Assembly (NCBI RefSeq): GCF_003688285.1
Contig: NZ_RCNT01000002.1
Coordinates: 399,958 to 463,957, forward strand
Length of the DNA: 64,000 bases
DNA from: Rhodophyticola porphyridii
GTDB taxonomy: Bacteria; Pseudomonadota; Alphaproteobacteria; Rhodobacterales; Rhodobacteraceae
Direction of reading: 5' to 3'
Below the pieces are notes generated by a model. That model did no database searches, was not told the origin of the DNA, and was given only the letters and a program-made list of their open reading frames with translations. This document shows, piece by piece, positions 46,201 through 53,634 of the stretch. Made by a program: the position numbers and the translations under genes. The stretch's first letter is position 1; each line of letters starts with the position of its first letter.

Positions 46201-46987
46201 TCAAACCTTCGAAGGTCGTAACGTCGAGCGTGCCGGTCTCAGCGAGGTAACTGATCGTATCCTCGCCACCACCTGCGTCCCAATAGTCGTTCCCCACACT
46301 TGAAAGAAGTGAATCATCCGCGCCGCCCGTCCTAATGATGTCATCTGACTCGGTGCCTGTTAGGTTGAAGGACGGCGTAAACACCGATACTCGTGGTGAG
46401 GTTGGTAATATCGGATTGGTTACAGTTAGCGGAACATCTCCGGTCATGAGGTTCGACCCAGAGCCTGGGAAACCCAATCCCATGTCAAAGATCGTCACGA
46501 CCGGCTCGGGATTGGGGTTGTAAGGATCTGGCGTCGGTGTCGTAGTGACGACAATGTCAGCCGGTGTGACGGCACCTTCATATTCTGCAAAATCAATTCC
46601 TACAGAGTAGAGGAGGGAGTTTATATAGGTATTGCTGTTGAAATCGATATTGTAGGGGAGCTCAACTGGAGGGATCCAATCCATAAAAGTATCGTGAATC
46701 TGTTCTAGGATATTCCAAACGTCCGCCGGATCTCTGTTCCCTACGTCAATCGCGGTGGCGGCATACCATCCATCGACACCTGCGTTATAGGTGTTTTCCG
46801 GAGCGGTATGTGGCCGTACTGGCTCGAATACCCAATTACCCAAAAACACACTATCCGGAGCCTGCACTTCGATTTCTTGACCACCATAGACGATTTGCAG
46901 ATGACCAAATCCCGGATTTACGAGAATCTCTTCACCGAAGGATTGCCCCGGATTGATGCGATTCCCCGCTAGAATGAGCTGCCCCAT
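43226..46987 (-). CDS. Large RTX-repeat secreted protein
   Basis: 1253 residues. It has no N-terminal signal peptide but several blocks of calcium-binding nonapeptides, such as LLSGGAGADTLDGGAGKDFI (about 385-405), DDVIYGGAGDDAIYDGAGND (about 800), and DLYDGGNGNDGVSYSEPTSG (about 1110). The C-terminus ends in a short hydrophobic stretch typical of type I secretion signals. Residues 1-170 (NRINPGQSFGEEILVNPGFG ... YNIDFNSNTYINSLLYSVGI) form an unrecognised N-terminal domain. No ABC exporter is nearby, so secretion would use one encoded elsewhere. The ATG has AGGTGG upstream. Confidence 0.88.
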   Translation of the reverse strand: MGQLILAGNRINPGQSFGEEILVNPGFGHLQIVYGGQEIEVQAPDSVFLGNWVFEPVRPHTAPENTYNAGVDGWYAATAIDVGNRDPADVWNILEQIHDTFMDWIPPVELPYNIDFNSNTYINSLLYSVGIDFAEYEGAVTPADIVVTTTPTPDPYNPNPEPVVTIFDMGLGFPGSGSNLMTGDVPLTVTNPILPTSPRVSVFTPSFNLTGTESDDIIRTGGADDSLLSSVGNDYWDAGGGEDTISYLAETGTLDVTTFEGLTFVRKAAGGEDTLANVEQVNGSSSDNVVSIDGNFFELVAVPEVSGGEAADGSELSANEDHGDTFDMSGITGVFETFFDIRNGHVAGGASAGDTLELVLSAVHFENVIGTGSNDEVIGDADNNLLSGGAGADTLDGGAGKDFIYFASTSGAVEVDFSTGTGTGSHADGDTYDNIEGVVGTDDDDTFVSASNGGVEYFAGGAGNDTIIIKNDPGMGLFGPEGPPDPGTAVIWGGSGPDEIYFEGSTRLMVVNIEGLTEDNFHTFDLDDLDLGPSFDWTLIDAVIINPDAGDRIFYEGYGEPLFGPPNDDAPPSLDFHMLTAPSTGSITTEVTISSPEVDPEEVVEEVTVSFDGGFGYYAQTFLSGFSGQIFTRGAEAELLVLIEYVTRPEEFRFPGDWDEDFDPNDAVQVVQSLDGDLSFHVFEAYTLNGTKGYNPFDEDTWLPTLDANEFTSFVGPPGFYIAGGSMSGGVISGNGSISYTMEDDGSGFATLVDDAFTNGGGTPAPAPSRPGSVDGTNGNDVIGAFYTDPETEGAGTGDDTVDGAAGDDVIYGGAGDDAIYDGAGNDASYGDSGNDQFFASAGADHYDGGTGLDELTYASSTTGLTIDLLDSANSTGDAAGDTFNSIERVVRTGFADVIRLSADVSGFGGDGDDEITDASGLETMTGGAGADVFVLVAGDGAEDIITDFEVASDRIDLSAWGVQWFDQLTIATTPTDTAGFVDVQISYSGESVALVTLSDADAANLTSSSFVFAASDPDLFGTAGNDRIDHNFTAADGTEVGDTGQRIFAGDGNDRTFDGAGDDLVFGEDGNDTFLAGAGSDLYDGGNGNDGVSYSEPTSGVTIDMNDAANSTGNAFGDVYVDIENMTGSHHNDIIFLADGVRGFGGTGDDVIHDAGGLEIMTGHGGVDTFVFQAGDGFKDAVSGYEAGIDLIDLSAWGVTSVDDLTFELKDIKSNGQAHIDISYGVESVRLLSVDMAASVTLTTDDFLFATV

Positions 46988-46994
46988 TTTCCAC

Positions 46995-47609
46995 CTACTT
47001 TGACCAGATTGAGTTGTTGTTAACGATAACGCGGGTAACGCCGTTCTCCGGCGAATGCCAAACCGTTACCGTTGTCGAGCGAGATAAGCGCGCAAGGCGC
47101 TGGCGAGTCCACCAGCCTCCGTAGCGCGCCCCATTTTCTCTCGTATCCCATCGCATAGAGAATTGCGTCAGATCGCCGGTCACTCCGTGGATATGGGCGA
47201 CGCTTGAAGCATCTCTTTGGAATACGTCCCCAAACCCCTCCTGCGCGAGCCAGGCTTCTATTTCAGAGAGAGTATTCAAGCCAGAGAAGACATGAAAAAG
47301 ACAGGCTTCAACCTCCCCCTCACTATTGAGATCCCCCCAGTCAAAGGATGCGCTCACGTCAGGCGGCTGCCCCGGGGTGAAACCAGCGCAGTCTTCTGGG
47401 GTGCCATAGCGCTCTGCAAGCTCATCCGTAAGCTCATCAGAACGAGCAGGACCTGCTTGCTGTGCAAACGCGCGTAACTCCTTTGATTGTATTTTATCTT
47501 CGGCTTGCACGACTTCTGTCACCAGCATCCGCTCGAAGGTAAATAAATCTATTGAAGGGGAAGTGTGCAAAAGAAAATAGAGAAGTCCTATCGACACGAT
47601 AGAGAACAT
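46995..47609 (-). CDS. Hypothetical protein upstream of RTX gene
   Basis: 204 residues. An N-terminal hydrophobic segment (MFSIVSIGLLYFLLHTSPS) looks like a signal anchor. The rest is globular with conserved-looking FDWGDLNSEGEVEACLFHVF and YGGWWTRQRLARL. It ends 7 bp before the RTX gene and so is co-transcribed with it. It could be an accessory or an immunity partner for the RTX protein; no motif decides. Confidence 0.7.
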   Translation of the reverse strand: MFSIVSIGLLYFLLHTSPSIDLFTFERMLVTEVVQAEDKIQSKELRAFAQQAGPARSDELTDELAERYGTPEDCAGFTPGQPPDVSASFDWGDLNSEGEVEACLFHVFSGLNTLSEIEAWLAQEGFGDVFQRDASSVAHIHGVTGDLTQFSMRWDTRENGARYGGWWTRQRLARLSRSTTVTVWHSPENGVTRVIVNNNSIWSK

Positions 47610-48068
47610 TGCACGGCTCCTTTTAATTCGATAGTAGAGGGATTTTGTTGCCTGGTGAACCCTGACCTAGCGTCACGATTGCTCTACATTTCACAAATTG
47701 TGTTTTCGAGCTAACCTGGAGTTGTCAATTTCACAATGTCAATCCCGCAAGACTCCTGCCACTCACCCGTCATCACCATGGTGTCTTCGGTTGTTCCAAC
47801 GGCAATCGGGCACGGCTAGCATTCAGGACGGGGATTTTGATACCCTGTTCGGTACGAAGGAATAGAGAACCGCTATAACCACCACTAAAGCGGTATGGTT
47901 GCTGCGAAAGGGTTTCACCCTTTCGCTTGTTCAGCAAGGCCATGCCGGCTTGGTGGTTTTCTGGTCTAAGCGTTAGGATCGTGCGCATCACGCAACTGAC
48001 GGCACCTACCAGCACGGATGGAAGCTCCGTACACTGGGGCTGGCTTTATCAGTTTAAGCACAAACATC
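47610..48068. other. Intergenic region with a perfect palindrome
   Basis: About 460 bp. A 10-bp inverted repeat (GCGAAAGGGT / ACCCTTTCGC, TTC loop) lies at 47904-47926. Two ATTTCACAA words at 47688-47696 and 47728-47736, about 40 bp apart, stand in the likely promoter of the RTX operon. A minus-strand frame at 47773-47988 (about 71 residues) contains the palindrome and has no good ribosome site, so it is doubtful. Confidence 0.45.
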
Positions 48069-48419
48069 ATGTCTACCGAGTTCGCACTCGACCTGAGGCT
48101 GGCCCGTCGCAAGTCCGGCCTCTCCCTGCGGGACACCGCACATTTACTCAACGTTCACAAAAGCACGCTGTCCGCGTTGGAGACGGGCAAACGCCTGCCC
48201 TCCGTAGAACAGGTCTGCCAGTTTTCACTCATCTATGGCCGATCGTTTCAAAGCCTCTTCAATGAGGTCACTGAGGATGCCAAGGCAAAGCTACAAGCGC
48301 AGCTGCCGAGCCTGCCCGGGCCCGGCCCCCGCTGGCCGGGCAAGCTGCAGCGTGAGAAGACCCTGACCCGTCTGAGCTCAAGGTTGAGCAATAACGATGC
48401 GCGCCATGGAGGGGCTTAG
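48069..48419 (+). CDS. XRE-family HTH regulator
   Basis: 116 residues from MSTEFALDLRLARRKSGLSL. Residues 8-62 are a Cro/CI fold (SLRDTAHLLNVHKSTLSALE, ... RLPSVEQVCQFSLIYGRSFQ). The C-terminal tail is basic and proline-rich and may be unstructured. It overlaps the next gene by about 20 bp. Being at the right end of the island, it may repress island functions; this is inferred from place only. Confidence 0.82.
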   Translation: MSTEFALDLRLARRKSGLSLRDTAHLLNVHKSTLSALETGKRLPSVEQVCQFSLIYGRSFQSLFNEVTEDAKAKLQAQLPSLPGPGPRWPGKLQREKTLTRLSSRLSNNDARHGGA

Positions 48420-48891
48420 GGTGCTGTCTGTGGCCGTGGCCAGCGGCAAGGTTGGCTATGCCCTCTTTGTTGGTCAGCGGCTTACGGACTGGGGCACCTC
48501 GCGCATCGCCGGGCTAAGCCCAACCGTAGCCGTCCGAACCATGAGGAAGTGGCTGGCGCGCTTTGAGCCCGATGTGGTCATCACCGAGGCCATTCCGGGG
48601 GAGAGCCGCAAAGGCGACCGTAGCCGCGCCATCACCGCCGCGCTGGCCCGCGTGGCCCGAGACAAGGCCGACCTGCTCGATGTCACCATGGAGCGGGTGC
48701 AGGCCTTCCCGAACAAGTATGATGAGGCGGAAGCGCTCGCTATAGAGTTCCCGGAACTGGAGCCGTACCTGCCGAAACGGCGCCGGTTATGGGAGACCGA
48801 GTCTCCGCGCACCATCCTGTTTGAGGCCGTGGCGCTCGCGAAACTGCTCTTTGCCGACCCGGCACCCGTGATGGCACGGGCGATGGGGTAG
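48397..48891 (+). CDS. RuvC/RNase H-like putative resolvase
   Basis: 164 residues. It starts with a three-strand RNase H-like sheet (LRVLSVAVASGKVGYALFVG) and shows VITEAIPGESRKGD with an acidic residue after the fourth strand, then KYDEAEALAIEF, a late acidic pair. This pattern fits a RuvC-like nuclease, though the first catalytic Asp in the opening strand is not obvious. It overlaps the XRE gene. Such genes often sit at the ends of islands in tRNA genes. Start could be the ATG at 48406. Confidence 0.6.
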   Translation: MRAMEGLRVLSVAVASGKVGYALFVGQRLTDWGTSRIAGLSPTVAVRTMRKWLARFEPDVVITEAIPGESRKGDRSRAITAALARVARDKADLLDVTMERVQAFPNKYDEAEALAIEFPELEPYLPKRRRLWETESPRTILFEAVALAKLLFADPAPVMARAMG

Positions 48892-48911
48892 CTCTTTGGC
48901 AATCAAGAAAG

Positions 48912-48937
48912 CCGCGACCCGAAGGTTGCGGTTTTTT
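48912..48937 (+). terminator. Rho-independent terminator at island right end
   Basis: CCGCGACC / GGTTGCGG (8 bp, one G-U) encloses CGAA and is followed by six T. It ends the XRE-RuvC-like transcript and directly abuts the tRNA promoter. Confidence 0.85.
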
Positions 48938-48972
48938 CTGCGTTGCATCGGAGTGACTCGAAGGGCTATATC
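48934..48972 (+). promoter_or_regulatory. tRNA-Thr promoter carried by the island
   Basis: TTGCAT (48943-48948) and TATATC (48967-48972) with an 18-bp spacer match the promoter left of the island in boxes, spacing and 16 leading bases. Because it lies inside the repeats, it belongs to the excisable unit and now drives the intact tRNA. Confidence 0.75.
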
Positions 48973-49020
48973 TCCCCGCACGTACTCGAAAAAGAGACTA
49001 AGAAGAGACTAAGACACGGT

Positions 49021-49060
49021 TTGCCCCTATAGCTCAGCTGGTAGAGCATCTGATTTGTAA
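49021..49060 (+). repeat. Right attachment repeat (tRNA 5' half)
   Basis: 40 bp identical to 16358-16397, ending at the last base of the anticodon loop. Downstream bases (TCAGAGG) restore the tRNA. This is the right junction of the island. Confidence 0.93.
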
Positions 49061-49098
49061 TCAGAGGGTCCGCGGTTCGAGTCCGTGTGGGGGCACCA
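49023..49098 (+). tRNA. tRNA-Thr (anticodon TGT)
   Basis: 76 bases including an encoded CCA. Acceptor GCCCCTA pairs with TGGGGGC (one T-G), D arm GCTC/GAGC, anticodon stem TCTGA/TCAGA with loop TTTGTAA, T arm CGCGG/CCGTG with loop TTCGAGT. The anticodon TGT at loop positions 3-5 reads ACA codons, giving threonine. It is the integration target of the island. Confidence 0.96.
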
Positions 49099-49216
49099 TC
49101 CGTTCCTTCCAGTCACCAACGCCGGTACAGGACGCGGTTTTGCTGTCTCCACTGTCCGGATGGGCCTATGCCGTGACGCGAGTATCTCCGAGCCATAAAA
49201 TCCCGCGACCTGACCT

Positions 49217-50107
49217 CTAAAGCTCCATTTTCTGCCGCTCTGTGAGCAGATAGTCGAGCCGCGGCAGCTTTCCCGCGCCGCCGATCTGGCCCACGGCGAA
49301 TGCGCCGCAGGCGATCGCCAGGTCCAGGCATTCCGGCATCGGCTTCCCCTCCAGCCAGGCGCCCAGAAACCCCGCGTTGAACGCATCTCCCGCGCCCGTG
49401 GTGTCCACCAGGTCGGCCTTTTGCGCGGGGCGGTGATACCGGGCGGCATCCACCGGGCGTATCTCGGCGCCCTCTGGGCCCTGTTTGACGATGGTCGCCA
49501 CCCGCGGGGACATCGTGATGCCATTACGGGTCAACTCCCGTGCCTCGGCCTCGTTGGGAAAGAAGAGATCCACCTCGTCGATGATCTCCGACAGGCCGGG
49601 TTCCGTCAGGCTGCGTCCGTCCCACGAGCAATCCAGCGACACGGTCATGCCCATGGCGCGGGCCTCGCGGATCAGTTCGGGATGGTCGCGTGCGGTCGTG
49701 ATCTCGCCCAGATGGAGATGGCGCGCCGCTGGCAGGGGGCCACCCAGCGACAGGGCCGCGCCCGGCCGGCGGGTGACAAAGGCGCGCTCATCCCCGTGAA
49801 CAAGCGCCGCGGTGATCTGTGGATCGGTTCCCGCAGGGGCGGTATCGCAAAGCGCGCCCACCCGGTTGCTCGCCATTTCCGCCCGCACCACGCTGTCGAA
49901 AGGTGCCGCCGGCAGGGTGCCGATCAGTGTGGTCTCGTGGCCAAGGGCCGACAGATAGGCCGCCGTGATATAGGCCCCGCCGCCGGCGCGGAGCGCCAGC
50001 CCTTCGGCGAACACCTCGCGGCCTGCCGCCGGCACGTCGTCCAGACGCGTGAAAACCAGATCGCAATAGATCCGTCCGGCCGTCAGAATGCGCAGGGGCG
50101 CGTTCAT
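49217..50107 (-). CDS. PfkB family sugar kinase
   Basis: 296 residues from MNAPLRILTAGRIYCDLVFT. The N-terminal RAGGGAYITAAYLSALGHET is the first ribokinase signature and DTTGAGDAFNAGFL near residue 240 is the second, with the catalytic Asp. It phosphorylates a sugar, probably the one imported by the operon. The start overlaps the ATPase stop (ATGA), so it is the last gene of the unit. Confidence 0.88.
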   Translation of the reverse strand: MNAPLRILTAGRIYCDLVFTRLDDVPAAGREVFAEGLALRAGGGAYITAAYLSALGHETTLIGTLPAAPFDSVVRAEMASNRVGALCDTAPAGTDPQITAALVHGDERAFVTRRPGAALSLGGPLPAARHLHLGEITTARDHPELIREARAMGMTVSLDCSWDGRSLTEPGLSEIIDEVDLFFPNEAEARELTRNGITMSPRVATIVKQGPEGAEIRPVDAARYHRPAQKADLVDTTGAGDAFNAGFLGAWLEGKPMPECLDLAIACGAFAVGQIGGAGKLPRLDYLLTERQKMEL

Positions 50108-51156
50108 GCAAGCGCCTCTCCGCTTGCGGCATCGAACACATGCAGGTTCCGCACGTCGAGATCGAGTGCGATCCGGTCGCCCGCCACCGGCGGTGTCCGG
50201 CCCGAGGCGGACGCGATGATCTCCTTGCCGTCCACATCCACGTAAACCAGCGTTTCCGACCCAAGCGGCTCGGCCACGGAGACGATGCCCGTGAGCACGC
50301 CGCCGCTTTCCACCACGTGAAGATCCTCGGGCCGGATGCCGATGGTCAGCGCCTTGCCCTCTGCTCCTGGGCCGGTGGCGAGTGCCGCGCCGGTCCACAA
50401 GGTCACGCCCGACGCGGTCCCGCGCCCGTCCAGCAGGTTCATCGACGGCGCGCCGATGAATTGCGCCACGAAGGTGTTCGCGGGCGCGTGATACACCTCG
50501 GCTGGGCTGCCGATCTGCTGGATATGCCCGTCCTTCATGATTACGATCCGGTCGGCCATTGTCATCGCCTCGACCTGATCGTGGGTCACGAACACGATCG
50601 TACTGCCCACCCTGCGGTGCAGTTTCTTGATTTCCAGCCGCATCTGCGTGCGCAACTGCGCATCGAGATTGGAAAGCGGCTCGTCGAACAGAAACACCGC
50701 CGGATCGCGGACCATGGCCCGCCCGATGGCGACCCGCTGACGCTGTCCGCCCGACAACTGGTTGGGTTTCCGGTCCAGATACTCGGTCATGCCCAGAATG
50801 CCGGCCACCTCCTCGATCCGCGCTTCTTTCTGCGCGCGGGTCATCTTCGAGGTGCGCAGCCCGAAGGCGATATTCTTGCGCACGGTCATATGCGGATAGA
50901 TCGCGTAGTTCTGGAATACCATGGCGATGTCGCGGTCCTTTGGTTCCAGATTGTTCACCACCTGCCCGCCGATCTCGACAGTGCCCGAGGTCACTTCCTC
51001 GAGCCCCGCGATCATTCGCAGCGTCGTGGATTTGCCGCAGCCCGACGGGCCGACAAAGACAACGAATTCACCGTCCTGCACATCCAGATTGATCGAATGC
51101 AGAACCTCGGTCCTGTCATAGGTTTTCACAAGGTCGCGCAGCGCAAGATTGGCCAT
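50104..51156 (-). CDS. UgpC/MalK-type sugar ABC ATPase
   Basis: 350 residues. Walker A GPSGCGKSTT, Q-loop VFQNYAIYPHM, signature LSGGQRQR, Walker B VFLFDEPLSNLDAQ, H-loop THDQ and a C-terminal regulatory part (IGIRPEDLHVVESGG) are all present. It closes the ABC set in this operon and lies one base after the ArgH-like gene. Paralogous to the orphan ATPase at 4159-5208. Confidence 0.92.
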   Translation of the reverse strand: MANLALRDLVKTYDRTEVLHSINLDVQDGEFVVFVGPSGCGKSTTLRMIAGLEEVTSGTVEIGGQVVNNLEPKDRDIAMVFQNYAIYPHMTVRKNIAFGLRTSKMTRAQKEARIEEVAGILGMTEYLDRKPNQLSGGQRQRVAIGRAMVRDPAVFLFDEPLSNLDAQLRTQMRLEIKKLHRRVGSTIVFVTHDQVEAMTMADRIVIMKDGHIQQIGSPAEVYHAPANTFVAQFIGAPSMNLLDGRGTASGVTLWTGAALATGPGAEGKALTIGIRPEDLHVVESGGVLTGIVSVAEPLGSETLVYVDVDGKEIIASASGRTPPVAGDRIALDLDVRNLHVFDAASGEALA

Positions 51157-52653
51157 TTAGCTGGGCTCCGTCAGGGTATGAAAGGCGGCGGTCAGGGCGG
51201 CGTCTGCCTCTTCGAGCCGCCGGGCGCGGGTGTCGAGCGTGCTGCGATGGGCCGCGGCATCCCGGGCGTAGCCGTTCAGGGCCGCATCCAGCGCAGACGG
51301 GGCGGGGCCGCCGAAGACCGTGCGCCTGGCGATGAAGCTGTCTATCGACACAGCGTCTGCAAAAGCCGTTTCGTCTAATTGGGGATACCGCCCGATCAGG
51401 GCATCGAATGCCGCGACAAAGGCGTCATACCCGTCGCTGAGCGGCGCCCCCCGCGCGATGACGCCCTGAGCCGTTATCGCGGCGATCTCATGAGCCTGAC
51501 GGAAGGACAGGCCTTCGGCGCGCACAAGGGTATCGGCCAGCTCGGTGATGGTCACGCAGGCCGCATCGGCATGGGCGCGCACCCGCGCGGCCCGGATCGT
51601 GCAGGCGGGCAGAAGCGCGGTCAGCAAGGCGATCACACGGCCTCCCGTCTCGAAGGCGCCGTAGCCTGCGGCCTGCACCTCGCCCTCGCTGTCGTTCATA
51701 TCGGTGAAAGGGGTGTTGTGCATCGTCGTCAGCATGGTGTCGCAGCGACCGACGGTAACGCTGGCCAGATGGCGCAGATGTTCGATCGGCACCGGATTGC
51801 GCTTTTGCGGCATGATCGAGCTGACCTGCACAAGCGCGTTCGGCACGTAAAGCTGCCCGACCTCGAAGGCAGACCAGAATGCAAGATCCTGCACCACCCG
51901 CCCCAGATGCAGAAACGGCAACTTCAGGGCCGAGTACAGCCCGGTGATGTAATCGACACTTGCAATGCAGCCATAGGAGTTCTGCTTGGGCCCTGCAAAC
52001 CCCAGCAGCCCGGCCACCCGCTCGCGATCAATCGGAAAGCCCGAGGTGGTGATTGCGGCTGCACCCATCGGGCAGAGATCAAGCGCGTCCCGCGCCGCCT
52101 CAAGCCGCGTGATATCCGCCAGAAGCACCTCGATCACCGCGGCCAGATAATGGCCGAAGCTCGTGGGTTGGGCGGGTTGCCCGTGGGTATAGGCAACGAT
52201 CGCCGTTTCCCGCTCGTCCCGTGCCTTGCCGATCAGCGCCTCCGTCAGGTCCAGCAGGGCCGCCAGCATCGCATCGGTGCGGCTGCGCAGCGCCATCTTG
52301 AACGCCGTATGGTCGATGTCGTTGCGGGAACGCGCGGTGTGCAGGCTCCCCGCCAGATCGGAGCCCAGACGTTGCTTCAGCTGGTCCTCCACGAAGAAGA
52401 AGTAATCTTCATGCTCCCCGGAATAGCTCAGCGCGTCCAGATCGGTATCCGCGTCGATCCGGGCCAGCGCGCCGGCGATGCTGGCCCCGGTTTCGGCATT
52501 CAGAATGCCGGTTTCCACGAGCATCACCAGATGCGCCCTGTTGATCCGGGCCATATGGGAGGCGTAATGGGTTTTGACCCCGTCGAAAAGCGGCGCCAGA
52601 ACCGTGTCGCGGTAGACCGGGTCGGGAAACGTGGAGCAATCCTTCACACGCAT
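51157..52653 (-). CDS. Argininosuccinate lyase-like enzyme
   Basis: 498 residues. HTARSRNDIDHT (about 105-116) and SSIMPQKRNPVPIEHLRHLA (about 279-298) are the aspartase/fumarase family signatures; the first is typical of argininosuccinate lyase. It sits inside a sugar ABC operon and not with arginine genes, so a different substrate is likely: such enzymes split N-succinyl or similar C-N bonds and release fumarate. The RNPVPIEHLR variant differs from usual ArgH (KKNPDxxELxR). No signal peptide. Confidence 0.85.
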   Translation of the reverse strand: MRVKDCSTFPDPVYRDTVLAPLFDGVKTHYASHMARINRAHLVMLVETGILNAETGASIAGALARIDADTDLDALSYSGEHEDYFFFVEDQLKQRLGSDLAGSLHTARSRNDIDHTAFKMALRSRTDAMLAALLDLTEALIGKARDERETAIVAYTHGQPAQPTSFGHYLAAVIEVLLADITRLEAARDALDLCPMGAAAITTSGFPIDRERVAGLLGFAGPKQNSYGCIASVDYITGLYSALKLPFLHLGRVVQDLAFWSAFEVGQLYVPNALVQVSSIMPQKRNPVPIEHLRHLASVTVGRCDTMLTTMHNTPFTDMNDSEGEVQAAGYGAFETGGRVIALLTALLPACTIRAARVRAHADAACVTITELADTLVRAEGLSFRQAHEIAAITAQGVIARGAPLSDGYDAFVAAFDALIGRYPQLDETAFADAVSIDSFIARRTVFGGPAPSALDAALNGYARDAAAHRSTLDTRARRLEEADAALTAAFHTLTEPS

Positions 52654-52749
52654 ATCCTTATCTTTGCTTCATGAACTTGGCGGGAGTGGGAGGAGGTGAC
52701 CCCGGTTCCCGCCAGCGATTGAGCGTCTGCATATTGTCCCGAGGAGGCC

Positions 52750-53634
52750 TCATCCCTTCAGCCCCGCCATCACGACGCCGCGAATGATGAAGCGCTGGAA
52801 GATCAGGAATACGACCAATGTTGGCAGCGTCGAGATAGCGGCCCCGGTCATGATCAGCTCCCATGCGACATCGGCCTCATCCCCGAAGGAGGAAAGCCCC
52901 ACCGGCAGCGTGTAGAGCGCCGTATCCGTCGTCGCGATCAGCGGCCAGATGAACGCGGTCCAGTTGCCCAGAAACACGAAGATCGCAAGCGCCGCCAGCG
53001 CCGGCTTGACCAGCGGCATCGCCACCGACCACCAGATCTGCAACTCGTTCAGCCCGTCGATCCGCGCGGCCTCCAGAAAATCGTCGGGTACGGTTTCGAA
53101 GAACTGTTTCATCAGGAACACACCGAAGGCGGTCATCAGCCCGGGGAACATGATGCCCCAATAGGTATCCAGCCAGCCAAGTTGCTGACTCATCAGATAC
53201 CACGGGATCACCAGCATTTCGGTCGGGATCATCAGCGTCGACAGGATCGCGATGAAGATCAGGTAGCGGCCGCGGAACTTGAACTTGCACAGCACATAGC
53301 CCACCAGACTGTCGAAGATCAGCGTCGAGATCGTGGTCAGCGTCGCGATGATCAGCGAGTTCAGGAACCATGTGTAGAATCGCCCGTCCTCCAGAACATA
53401 GGTGTAGTTTTCAAGCGTCGGTTCTTCGGGGATCAGGTTGAGATTGTAGACCTCGAAGGAGTATTTCAGCGAGGTCGAGATCATGTAGACCAGCGGCATC
53501 ACCATCAGAACGCCGCCCAGAAACAGCAGCGCCCAACGGATGAACTGGGCATAGTTCAGCGGCGGTTTCGGCCGGTCGGGACGCAACAGCGTTTCCGAGG
53601 ATGGCTTGATCCGGATGTCTTCGGCAATGGCCAT
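52750..53634 (-). CDS. Carbohydrate ABC transporter permease (MalG-like)
   Basis: 294 residues, six helices. The EAA loop EAARIDGLNELQIWWSVAMP LVKPA contacts the ATPase. It overlaps its partner by one base (TGATG) and lies 97 bp upstream of the lyase gene. Part of the inner-membrane channel of the sugar importer. Confidence 0.93.
   Translation of the reverse strand: MAIAEDIRIKPSSETLLRPDRPKPPLNYAQFIRWALLFLGGVLMVMPLVYMISTSLKYSFEVYNLNLIPEEPTLENYTYVLEDGRFYTWFLNSLIIATLTTISTLIFDSLVGYVLCKFKFRGRYLIFIAILSTLMIPTEMLVIPWYLMSQQLGWLDTYWGIMFPGLMTAFGVFLMKQFFETVPDDFLEAARIDGLNELQIWWSVAMPLVKPALAALAIFVFLGNWTAFIWPLIATTDTALYTLPVGLSSFGDEADVAWELIMTGAAISTLPTLVVFLIFQRFIIRGVVMAGLKG

Larger units (their letters stand above)
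16358..49060. mobile_element. Genomic island integrated in tRNA-Thr(TGT)
   Basis: The element is bounded by the 40-bp direct repeats at 16358-16397 and 49021-49060; the unit between equivalent repeat ends is 32,663 bp. A P4-type integrase and an AlpA-like gene lie just inside the left end. Contents fall into blocks: integration genes, a VirD4 plus replication-relaxation block, mixed cargo, a defence-like cluster, a serine recombinase block, an RTX locus and a regulator/RuvC-like pair at the right end. Base composition is visibly more AT-rich than the flanks, most strongly at 29-37 kb. No full conjugation apparatus is present, so it looks like an integrative and perhaps mobilisable element. 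Confidence 0.88.

Noticed and set aside
43700..46500. Repeats that might suggest a CRISPR array
   Set aside because: The periodicity is nine-residue RTX coding repeats, with no conserved DNA repeat-spacer spacing. No cas gene is present in the window.
50140..51378. A 412-codon plus-strand frame
   Set aside because: It is antisense to the sugar-operon ATPase and shows no domain of its own.
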